A stretch of 64,000 nucleotides of DNA from JAFGDI01 sp963667715. Its GTDB lineage: Bacteria > Planctomycetota > Phycisphaerae > Sedimentisphaerales > SM23-30. Each line of letters begins with the position of its first letter. Within the stretch, counting starts at the first letter, position 1. The notes under the pieces are model-generated. The model searched no databases and had not been told where the DNA came from. It saw nothing but the letters and a program-made list of their open reading frames with translations. A program made the position numbers and the translations under genes. Positions 37,590 to 45,645 of the stretch are shown here, piece by piece. The stretch spans positions 1,240,001 to 1,304,000 of the forward strand of contig OY763926.1 of the NCBI GenBank assembly GCA_963667715.1, in the 5' to 3' direction.

Positions 37590-39281
37590 TTATCTTTTGA
37601 AATAGCCTTTGGCGAATCCTTTAGGACTCTTGGAAATGGAAGTAATCATCTCCAATGCCTTACTCTCATCTTCACTATCAGTAAAGACTTCAAGTAAGAT
37701 AGGCTTATCCTGAATCGCCGGATCGGTAAATCTCTCGGCTACAGAACCAAACTCATCTTTACTGTGAGCTGATAAATATTCAAAGCCAAGATTTTCACTA
37801 AAGTTCTTTACTAGCGTCTCAGACTTATTGCCAAAATGCCCAGCAGCTGCAATATACCTATCAGCAGTATCTCCAAACTGAGCAGCTGCATGATTGAAGT
37901 TTCTAAATTCTGTACCTTTTCCATTGTTTACCAGAAGTATTCTGATATTGTTACCGATATTACGATTGCCAATTGAGTTTAGGTCATAGAAAAATGCCAG
38001 ATCTCCCAGAACACAATAGTATAATTTATTTCTGTTTGCCAAAGATGCGCCAATGAGAGATGACATACAGCCGTCTATTCCAAATCCACCAACATTAGAT
38101 TTAGAATCAACAGATTTAGGAAGTTTAAAAAAGTTCCATGCTCTCAGGCTGTTGAGGATACCAAAATGGATAACTGAATTTTCAGGGATCTTTGTGTGCA
38201 GTGATTTAGCTATCCAGATATTTGAAAATGGTATTTCTGGAATACTTGAATATAAATTATCAATTGTTTTATTACAATCATTCAGGTATTGGTTGTTTAG
38301 TCTGTTGTCATTTGTATAATTGGTAAAAAACTCCATTTCAGACATTTCAAATACAGAAGAAAGTTTTTGGAATGTGTCTTTAAGTTCACCATCTTCACTT
38401 ACTCGCCATATGTTATTAGCAATGATCTTTTTAATATAATAGTCGCCTGTAATTTCGCCAATATGAATTAGCAGGTCAGGCCGCAGTTTATTGCATTTAG
38501 ACAGCCTTTGCGAACAGTACAGAGGAGTATTGACGGCATACTTGCCATTGTAGCCGCTAGTATGGTCACAAAAGACAACGGCATCGTTCGATGCACAAAA
38601 GCTGTCTAGAACGTCTATTTGTTTTTGATTCATTTTTTTATGCGAACCAATGAAAACTGCAATTCTACCTTTGGGCAACTTTGGAAACTCGTCCGCAGTT
38701 GTTATGCGTTTAATATTTCTGACTTGTGGTAATTTGTTATTATTGTTTATTGTGTCTATATCAACAATAACATTAATGTGTACTGGCCCACCTCCATGTC
38801 TAGTGAGCTCCAGAAGTGCATTGTTTACCTTTGTCTCACAACTCCAAGAATCTACATTATCATTAACAACTTCCAATTCTACGCTGTGTTTGACAACATC
38901 ATTTGGCTTTACAGTGCGGTCTGTTATTTGAGCGTGATTATGGCCAACTTTTTTGTTATTTTCACGCATAGTAATCGATAGTATAGGAAGTTTTCTATAA
39001 AACGCCTCTGTTAGACCGGACATATAGTTTCTGGCGGCAGTTGCACCAGTGCAATTAAGTATTACTGGTTCTCCAGTCTCTTCTGCCAGCCCACAAGCCA
39101 TGTAAGCAGCTGAACGTTCATCAACAACAGAATAGATCTCAAAATAAGGGTCATTTTGTATGCTACCGATAAATGGGATATTGGTAGTGCCAGGTGATAC
39201 TATTACCTTTTTGATACCTTTGGCTTTTAGTAATGCTATTAGTATCTGTGTGTTTTTATTATTTGTATATGAATGTTTCAT
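37590..39281 (-). CDS. MenD-like thiamine-diphosphate enzyme (orphan)
   Basis: A 563-residue ThDP-dependent enzyme of the MenD/acetolactate-synthase fold. The N-terminal domain has 'KKVIVSPGTTNIPFI' and the catalytic Glu in 'VDERSAAYMACGLAEETGEP'. The C-terminal ThDP/Mg site reads 'YCVLGDLAFFYDLNSIGN' with 'LLVNNGKGTEF' (GD...N motif). True MenD sits in a men operon and is of similar length, but this gene is isolated; related stand-alone copies occur in polysaccharide loci. Codon use is AT-rich with Asn runs (NNNN), unlike its neighbours, which suggests acquisition. Possible role: an alpha-keto acid ligase of unknown substrate. Confidence 0.75.
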   Translation of the reverse strand: MKHSYTNNKNTQILIALLKAKGIKKVIVSPGTTNIPFIGSIQNDPYFEIYSVVDERSAAYMACGLAEETGEPVILNCTGATAARNYMSGLTEAFYRKLPILSITMRENNKKVGHNHAQITDRTVKPNDVVKHSVELEVVNDNVDSWSCETKVNNALLELTRHGGGPVHINVIVDIDTINNNNKLPQVRNIKRITTADEFPKLPKGRIAVFIGSHKKMNQKQIDVLDSFCASNDAVVFCDHTSGYNGKYAVNTPLYCSQRLSKCNKLRPDLLIHIGEITGDYYIKKIIANNIWRVSEDGELKDTFQKLSSVFEMSEMEFFTNYTNDNRLNNQYLNDCNKTIDNLYSSIPEIPFSNIWIAKSLHTKIPENSVIHFGILNSLRAWNFFKLPKSVDSKSNVGGFGIDGCMSSLIGASLANRNKLYYCVLGDLAFFYDLNSIGNRNIGNNIRILLVNNGKGTEFRNFNHAAAQFGDTADRYIAAAGHFGNKSETLVKNFSENLGFEYLSAHSKDEFGSVAERFTDPAIQDKPILLEVFTDSEDESKALEMITSISKSPKGFAKGYFKR

Positions 39282-39358
39282 TTTTTTATTATTTATATTT
39301 TCAAATTTACTGTTTTATAAATGATTATACGTGTTCTGATGTTTAAGATTCAATTATA

Positions 39359-39862
39359 TCACAGGTAGCTTGTATTAAGTAACTTACAGTATATATTAAA
39401 GTTAAAATATACCATACTCATGTAATTTTGCCAGTGTTTTCCAATCAGATGGTGTGTGGAGTTGTCTAAGTCATTGTTTATTAGGTTGTTATGGTGTTGG
39501 TTGGTGGTTGTCTCTGTTGATGGGGAATTATCTGCTTTAGGTTCGAATTCTTTGGAGGATAGCACTGATGGTGTTGTATTATAATAATTATTATATTCTC
39601 TTATATTACTTATATTATTATATGACAACCAGAGTTTACATCTTGTCATCGTAGGTTTACGCAATGGTAACGAACCTTTACACTCTACTGTCAACGCAGG
39701 TTTACCAGAGTGTAAAGACTGTTTACACTCTGGTGGTAAAGGATGGTTACAATATGGAAACGATGGTTTACATCTGGGTTGGGTGGATATTTGGGCATTA
39801 GCTATAATTGTAAGCATAAACAGGGTAATTATTGCGAATGTGTGGTGAAGCAGATAGTTCAT
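39359..39862 (-). CDS. Secreted Cys-rich protein with short tandem repeats
   Basis: A 167-residue protein with a signal peptide (to about residue 24, ending ANAQ) and a segment (about 28-75) of 7-8-residue repeats with Cys or Lys-Pro at fixed places: RCKPSFPY, CNHPLPP, ECKQSLHS, GKPALTV, ECKGSLPL, RKPTMT, RCKLW. The remainder is Asn/Thr/Ser-rich. GGAG lies 6 bases before the ATG, which supports expression. I recognise no family. The underlying DNA is a 20-23-base tandem repeat, so the protein pattern may be a by-product of a repeated element. AT-rich, next to the unusual MenD-like gene. Confidence 0.5.
   Translation of the reverse strand: MNYLLHHTFAIITLFMLTIIANAQISTQPRCKPSFPYCNHPLPPECKQSLHSGKPALTVECKGSLPLRKPTMTRCKLWLSYNNISNIREYNNYYNTTPSVLSSKEFEPKADNSPSTETTTNQHHNNLINNDLDNSTHHLIGKHWQNYMSMVYFNFNIYCKLLNTSYL
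39633..39777. repeat. Imperfect 20-23-base tandem repeats with an internal perfect dyad
   Basis: About six to seven units built on a GTAAAC-core (minus strand) run through the Cys-rich gene. One unit boundary forms a perfect 12-bp inverted repeat, CCAGAGTGTAAA (39705-39716) / TTTACACTCTGG (39722-39733). Confidence 0.6.
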
Positions 39863-40309
39863 GGTTTACTCCATTATTAAAAGTGTTTATCTACAGGCTC
39901 AGGGTAAACAACTAGCCCCTTATAATTACAGGTAGCTGTGCAGAACTGCGCTGATTTTAGATGTGTATTTTTATCGCTGATTAGTGTAATGTGTTGTAAA
40001 TAAAAGAGATAAAAAGTCGAGAATTAATTATTTTGTGTTTCGTGAGGTGTGCAGGATTGCGCTGGTTTTAATAGGTGAAATAGGGCTAGGGTAAAGAGCT
40101 AACTTTTTTTGGTAGTGTAATAGCCAGATTTTATTATATGGTATCAATTAGTAAGATTCCTTATAATTATTTTACGATTTTAACTTTTGGGCCTGCCTTA
40201 TGACTACGGGTTGGCTGAAAAAGTGTTATGTTTGGCCAATATTGAAAAAAGTTATCAGGTAGCCCAGCTTCATGAGTTACCTGTCCAGATAAGAATAATG
40301 GAAGAAATT
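39863..40309. other. Gap with a duplicated pair of short modules
   Basis: GTGCAGAACTGCGCTGATTTTA (39938-39959, shown for position only) recurs with three or four changes at 40049-40070, 111 bases on. A second element, GGGTAAACAACTAGC (39902-39916), recurs as GGGTAAAGAGCTAAC (40089-40103), on the other side of the second copy. No gene is visible. Confidence 0.5.
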
Positions 40310-41884
40310 ATGGATAATTGTGACAGCCAGGGTCTAAGTACAGGTAAACCTCTTCCAGGGCGTATGACTCTTCCTTCAATTTCTCTAGTATTGGTAGCCT
40401 GTATTTGCGGCTGGTTCATGATGCAGCTGGAGATACTGGGAGTGCGTATTCTGGTGCCGTATTTCGGTAGCTCAGTTACCGTAGTTACTGGTAGTGTTAT
40501 TGGTGTATTTCTTTTGTGTTTGTCTATCGGCTATTTACTGGGTGGCTGGGTCAGCAGCAGGGTTAATACCGGCTTGTGGCTGGGTGGAGCTATGATAGTG
40601 GTAGGTGTATGGAAGTTTCTTATACCAATGATCACAGAGCCGGTTTGCGATCCGATCTCCATGTCCGACATAGATGAGAAGTGGGGTTCACTGCTGGCTT
40701 CGTTTATCCTGTTTGGTGTACCGACCGTGCTTTTTGGTACTGTTTCGCCGGTAGTTGTATATCGTCTGACCGCCCGAACAGGTAATGCCGGGTTTAGTAC
40801 CGGGCTGGTGCTGGCGGCTTCTACACTGGCGAGTTTTTCAGGGTGTGTGGTTACTGCGTTTTATCTGGTGCTATACTCGCTGCGTAATACACTAAAGACC
40901 TCAGGTGTTATCCTTATGGTGTTGGGTGCAGTTGTGCTGACTATAACCATACAGCAGGTGCGTAAACAGAAAAATAAACTATGCCTTATTGTATTGTTTA
41001 CGGCTTTTCTGACAAGCTCTGCTTTTGCAGAATCGCAGGATTACGGCAGTCTTGTTTATGCAAAGAATTCGCTGTATACCGGCATATTTGTCTATAAGAA
41101 CAATTCTGTTATGACACTGAAATTTGGCCGACAGGGCAGCAGTTCAGCTCAGAGCCAGGTAGATCTGGCTGATCCTCGTGTGCATATGGCAGAATATACC
41201 GAGATGGCCTTTTGCGGGCTGGCTTATAATTCTGACCCGAACAATGTACTGGTGATCGGGTTGGGCGGCGGAGTTATTCCACGCGAGATGCGTCATTATC
41301 TGCCGTCAGCTGAGATCGATATTGTCGAGATCGATCAGGCGGTACTGCCGGTTGCGAAGCAGTTTTTTATGTTTCAGCCGGATGAGCATATGAAAGTTCA
41401 TATCAGTGATGGCCGGGTATTTGTGAAAAAGCAGAAGCGGCGGGAGCCTGTCACGAAGTACGATTATATTGTGTTGGATGCTTTCACCAGCGACTATATA
41501 CCATTTCACCTTATGACCAAAGAGTTTCTCACAGAGCTGAAAGAGCTGCTGGCTGATGACGGCGTGATCGTCGCTAATGTGTGGTATCCGAACCAGTTAT
41601 TTGATGCTGAGTTCAGGACTTTTCTGGATGTCTTTGGACGCTGTCAGGTCTTTTGTGGTAATGGTAATGCAATGATAGTAGCAGTAGGGGCCAAACAAGA
41701 GATCTTAACCGTCGAACAGATTGTTAAAAAGACACCAGAGTTGCAGAAGAAACTAAACCTGTCCTTCGACTTCTTTGGCATAGTAAAAAAACTGGCCCCC
41801 AACGCTATGCCGCACCCGCAGGCAATGATACTAACCGACGACCGCGCACCAGTGAACATGTTACGGAATTCAGTTAACAGATAG
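40310..41884 (+). CDS. Membrane protein with spermidine-synthase-like domain
   Basis: A 524-residue protein with about seven membrane helices in its first 240 residues and a C-terminal spermidine-synthase/methyltransferase fold: 'VLVIGLGGGVIPREMRHYLP', 'IDIVEIDQAVLPVAKQFF', 'KVHISDGRVFV' and 'YDYIVLDAFTSDYIPFHLM'. Proteins of this layout are widespread and usually annotated as fused spermidine synthases, but their substrate is not established. I prefer ATG 40310 with a GGAAGAA just before it, over a TTG at 40187 in an AT-rich stretch. It ends about 60 bases before a terminator of the facing gene. Confidence 0.75.
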   Translation: MDNCDSQGLSTGKPLPGRMTLPSISLVLVACICGWFMMQLEILGVRILVPYFGSSVTVVTGSVIGVFLLCLSIGYLLGGWVSSRVNTGLWLGGAMIVVGVWKFLIPMITEPVCDPISMSDIDEKWGSLLASFILFGVPTVLFGTVSPVVVYRLTARTGNAGFSTGLVLAASTLASFSGCVVTAFYLVLYSLRNTLKTSGVILMVLGAVVLTITIQQVRKQKNKLCLIVLFTAFLTSSAFAESQDYGSLVYAKNSLYTGIFVYKNNSVMTLKFGRQGSSSAQSQVDLADPRVHMAEYTEMAFCGLAYNSDPNNVLVIGLGGGVIPREMRHYLPSAEIDIVEIDQAVLPVAKQFFMFQPDEHMKVHISDGRVFVKKQKRREPVTKYDYIVLDAFTSDYIPFHLMTKEFLTELKELLADDGVIVANVWYPNQLFDAEFRTFLDVFGRCQVFCGNGNAMIVAVGAKQEILTVEQIVKKTPELQKKLNLSFDFFGIVKKLAPNAMPHPQAMILTDDRAPVNMLRNSVNR

Positions 41885-41943
41885 TTATATGGTGGTTAAT
41901 TCTGCCTGGCTGTAATGCTATTGTGTTTTGTGATTAGTGCAGC

Positions 41944-41991
41944 AATAAAAGAACAAGGCCCTGTCAGAGCAGTCTCCGGCAGGGCCTTGGT
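41944..41991 (-). terminator. Terminator for the first GH92 gene
   Basis: AAGGCCCTG and CAGGGCCTT form the stem. On the minus strand it is followed by GTTCTTTTATT. Confidence 0.7.
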
Positions 41992-42012
41992 GATGATTAA
42001 AAAGCTGGCGGG

Positions 42013-44982
42013 TTATTTGTTTCTGAACAGAGATCTGTCAGAGATTTTGGCTTCTTTCCCGCCAGGAGTAGTAACGTAAACATGCAGCTGCTGGTCAACG
42101 CTACCTTCAAAGTAGAGGACCTTGATCTGGTGCAGGCCTGCTTCCAGAGCTGCGTAGCCAGATTTTGGACGGGCTGAGTGGGCGCCATCATTATTAACAA
42201 CGAGCTTGCCGTCGATATAGAGACAGCTGCCGTCGTCAGAGACGGTAGTGAAGTAGTACAGGCCGTCTTTAGGAGCCTTATAGTAGCCGTTGAATTCCAG
42301 GCCGAAACCGTCCTGAAGTTCGGTGACATTTACACCGATATTTGAACATGTGCCAGTAGTATCAGGTGTTCTGTTATTAAGAGCACGAACGGTTCTGAAG
42401 TTACCTTTGAATACTGAATAGTCCAAACCTTTGCTTACATTTTCAGCTTTAACAGCAGGGTTTGGTACCAGCTTGGTAACGGTAGATGTCAGTACCATAC
42501 TAGGCAGATAGCCAGTCTTAAAGGCACGAGCCTTGATAGTAGTGGTCTTATCTACGGTTAGTGGACTGGTGTATACCAGTGACTGCTGGGTAGGTTCTGA
42601 ACCGTCAGTAGTGTAGTAAACGCTGGCAGTATCATCGCAGTTGATAGCAACCTTGAGCTTGTCCATGAATACCATCTCATCAGAAGCGATGTACGGCATA
42701 AGAGTGAGCTTGGCACCTGGGGTAGAAACCGGTCTGTCGGCCTTTGCAGTACCGAACCTTGATGGCTTATTGCCCATAACCATTACCAGTTCGCCGCCAG
42801 CCATTACGTCTGAATGGTTGATATAGCTCTTGGTATATTTCTTGCCGTTGAGCTTGGCAGACTGGATATAGATATTAGCAGGTGAAGCGTTTCTGGCAAC
42901 GATTTTGAAGCTCTTGCCGTTTTCGAGATTGATCTGTGCTTCCGGGAAGGTCGGGCTGCCAAAGACATATATCGGCTGGGCCGGGCAAACCGGGTAGAAG
43001 CCCATCGCACTAAATACATACCAGGCAGACATCTGACCGCAGTCATTATTGCCGCAGAGGCCGTCTGGTGTGTTGGTGAACAGAGTAGATGTAATCTGGT
43101 TAACCCTTTCCTGAGTTTTGTCAGGAGCACCGGCAAAGCTGTATAGGTAAGCAAAGTTATGACAAGGTTCATTACCCTGTGCATACTGACCGATCAGGCC
43201 GGAGACGTCAACGTGTTCCTTACCTGGACGGGTAAATAGCTCATCCATCTTATTGATAAAGCCCTTGTCGCCGCCGAGCAGTTCGATAACGCCGTTAACA
43301 TCGTGTGGTGCGAAGAAGGTATAGTGCCATGAGTTACCTTCGGTGTATTCGCTGGCACCGTCAGCAGGCAGGTTGTCAGGGTTGAAATCAACCTTCCAGG
43401 CACCATTTGAATCTTTGGCATGGTTGAAACCGTTTTTCTTATCGAACAGGTTACGGTAGTATTGACCGCGAAGAGCGAACTTCTTGTAATCAGCTGTTTT
43501 GCCCAGGTCTTTAGCAACCTGAGAGATACACCAGTCATCATAGGCATATTCAACAGTACGAGAGGCAGACTGGCCTTCCTTATCACTAGCGGCATAGCCC
43601 AGAGCTTTATATTCTCTGAGGCCCTGATGGTCCTGCATCGCAGAATGAACCATAGCCTTGAAGCCTTCTTCGATATCAAAGTTGCGGATACCCTTCATCC
43701 AGGCGTCAGCGATAACCGGGATAGCGTGATAGCCGATCATACACCATGTTTCGCCAGAGTGAAGTTCCCAGTAAGGCAGCAGACCATTCTGCTGATATTT
43801 ACCGATCATTGAGCTGACAAAGTCGGCAGCTCTCTTCTGGTCGATAATAGTGAAAAGCGGTGCTTCTGCACGGAATGTGTCCCAGAGCGAGAAGATAGAG
43901 TAGTTATCATAGTCCTTGGCCTGATGTACTTTTCTGTCGGTACCACGATAACGGCCGTCAACGTCCATGAACAGGTTAGGAGTCAAACAGCAGCGGTAGA
44001 GGGCTGTATAGAACACTGTCTGCTCATCAGCAGTACGACCTTTAACACTGATACGTGATAGCTCATCTTCCCAGGTAGCCTTGGCCTTGTCGCATACAGC
44101 GTCGAAGTCCCAGCCTGGACATTCTGAGGTCAGGTTCTTGGCAGCACCATTCCAGTCAACAGCTGAGATACCAACCTTGACCTGTATCAGCTGATCCTGA
44201 GTTGTGTCAAAGCGGGCATAGCACTGGATATTGCGAGACTGAACGTTCTTGATAGAATTGTCGAGCTGTTTGCCGTCAGAGACCAGTCCGGCATCTTCGA
44301 ATGGACGAGAGAACTGGGCGACGAAGTATAGGAAGCGGTCAGGTGACCAGCCGTGCTTGCGGATATAGCCGCGGATCTCGTTCTTGCTGTAGATGATCGC
44401 TTCGCTTTCACCGATACGGGCACCGCCGATAGCATGTTTCAGGTCAATGATAACATTGGCTTCTTTGGTGGCAGGGAAAGTGTATTTATGGAAACCAACA
44501 CGCGGGGTGGCGGTCAGTTCAACATTAATATCATAGTCCTGTAGTTTTACGCTATAGTAGCCGGCAGAGGCCTTTTCCTGATCGTGACTGAAACGGCTGC
44601 GATAGCCGGTGGATGTGTTACGTTCATCGCCAACGGTGAACTGCAGGTCGCCGGTAGTAGGCATAAAGAGGAAGTCACCCAGGTCGGCACAGCCGGTACC
44701 ATCGAGGTGAGTGTGACTGAAGCCCATGATCGTTCTGCTGGAATAGTGGTAACCAGAGCACCAGTCCCAGCCGTTGTCACGAGTGTCAGGGCTCAGCTGT
44801 ACCATACCAAAAGGCAGTGATACACCCGGGTAGGTATGACCATGTGCGTCAGTACCAATGAAAGGGTTGACCTTCTCAGCGATCGGGTATTTACCGGCAT
44901 TAACAGCTCCGGCTGTCATGCAGGTGGCGATCACGGAAAACAGGAAGGTTTTGAAAGTACTTTTCCATCTGGGATTCTTCAT
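42013..44982 (-). CDS. GH92 alpha-mannosidase with CHB_HEX-like and PA14 domains
   Basis: A 989-residue secreted enzyme: signal peptide (1-29), N-terminal GH92 beta-sandwich ('VNPFIGTDAHGHTYPGVSLP'), the catalytic (alpha/alpha)6 domain, a chitobiase-C-like Ig module ('YYTTDGSEPTQQSLVYTSPL') near residues 795-850, and a C-terminal PA14 carbohydrate-binding domain from about 870. The catalytic acid Glu is E548 in 'TEGNSWHYTFFAPHD'; the base region is 'NNDCGQMSAWYVFSAMGFYP'. GH92 enzymes are Ca-dependent exo-alpha-mannosidases acting on N-glycans or mannans. ATG 44982 is chosen because AGGAG precedes it. It is divergent from a second GH92. Confidence 0.93.
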   Translation of the reverse strand: MKNPRWKSTFKTFLFSVIATCMTAGAVNAGKYPIAEKVNPFIGTDAHGHTYPGVSLPFGMVQLSPDTRDNGWDWCSGYHYSSRTIMGFSHTHLDGTGCADLGDFLFMPTTGDLQFTVGDERNTSTGYRSRFSHDQEKASAGYYSVKLQDYDINVELTATPRVGFHKYTFPATKEANVIIDLKHAIGGARIGESEAIIYSKNEIRGYIRKHGWSPDRFLYFVAQFSRPFEDAGLVSDGKQLDNSIKNVQSRNIQCYARFDTTQDQLIQVKVGISAVDWNGAAKNLTSECPGWDFDAVCDKAKATWEDELSRISVKGRTADEQTVFYTALYRCCLTPNLFMDVDGRYRGTDRKVHQAKDYDNYSIFSLWDTFRAEAPLFTIIDQKRAADFVSSMIGKYQQNGLLPYWELHSGETWCMIGYHAIPVIADAWMKGIRNFDIEEGFKAMVHSAMQDHQGLREYKALGYAASDKEGQSASRTVEYAYDDWCISQVAKDLGKTADYKKFALRGQYYRNLFDKKNGFNHAKDSNGAWKVDFNPDNLPADGASEYTEGNSWHYTFFAPHDVNGVIELLGGDKGFINKMDELFTRPGKEHVDVSGLIGQYAQGNEPCHNFAYLYSFAGAPDKTQERVNQITSTLFTNTPDGLCGNNDCGQMSAWYVFSAMGFYPVCPAQPIYVFGSPTFPEAQINLENGKSFKIVARNASPANIYIQSAKLNGKKYTKSYINHSDVMAGGELVMVMGNKPSRFGTAKADRPVSTPGAKLTLMPYIASDEMVFMDKLKVAINCDDTASVYYTTDGSEPTQQSLVYTSPLTVDKTTTIKARAFKTGYLPSMVLTSTVTKLVPNPAVKAENVSKGLDYSVFKGNFRTVRALNNRTPDTTGTCSNIGVNVTELQDGFGLEFNGYYKAPKDGLYYFTTVSDDGSCLYIDGKLVVNNDGAHSARPKSGYAALEAGLHQIKVLYFEGSVDQQLHVYVTTPGGKEAKISDRSLFRNK

Positions 44983-45335
44983 AAAATTGCTCCTGAATAA
45001 TAAATGAAACCAATTTTCACAAGTTCTAAATCGTAATCTTGATCCTTGGTAGGAAGTCTGCTCATTGGCAGGCTGCCGCAGCAGGTGGATATTCTGTAGT
45101 ATAATTATGATACCGGCTGCGAATCGAGGACTAAAATCTCCATTTCCTGATAATAAGGACAAGGTAGTAGTTTATGCAAGAGTTTTTCCGGGTGTAATAG
45201 CACTATTTATACATTTTTTTTGCTAATAGTTGGCGGTTTTGGGATAATTGTAACATCTAAGGTACTATTGTCGCAGGTTTCTGATAGTGATACTATATAT
45301 ACAGTTTGGTGTGTAGTTAGCGGTGGCTAGATAGC
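44983..45335. other. Divergent intergenic region between the two GH92 genes
   Basis: AT-rich; contains a run of about ten T residues near 45216. It must hold the promoter of the minus-strand GH92, but I cannot place one with confidence. Confidence 0.4.
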
Positions 45336-45363
45336 TTGCATAATGTCAGGATTATGTTAAGAT
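45336..45363 (+). promoter_or_regulatory. Promoter candidate for the second GH92 gene
   Basis: TTGCAT (45336-45341), 16-base spacer, TAAGAT (45358-45363). It would give a 5' leader of about 275 bases. Confidence 0.45.
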
Positions 45364-45645
45364 GTGAGCTTGCGATCATTGCAGTCGGTAGAAACTGGCA
45401 GCAGAAAACAGGACGCGGAAATTGGAAAACAGCTTAAAGTCCGTCATAAAACAGGCCGCAACTCTGATGGCGAAAGATACCGAGCATTGTCTGGTATTTC
45501 GTTGAGAGCGAGCCATGCAAATAATCTAAAATGCCTCTGCATAAGCATGAGAATTTCAAACGGACCGGGCAGTTCGACGACTTTTGTCTTCTGTTTCCAC
45601 TGATCTTTCAAATATTACACACGATATTTATACGGAGAACAATGC

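Noticed and set aside
39535..39560. GGTTCGAATTC, another tRNA T-loop look-alike
   Set aside because: Flanking bases do not pair, and the stretch lies inside the Cys-rich repeat gene on the minus strand.
45364..45603. 79-codon open frame upstream of the second GH92 gene
   Set aside because: No ribosome-binding site, no family features and overlap with the probable leader.
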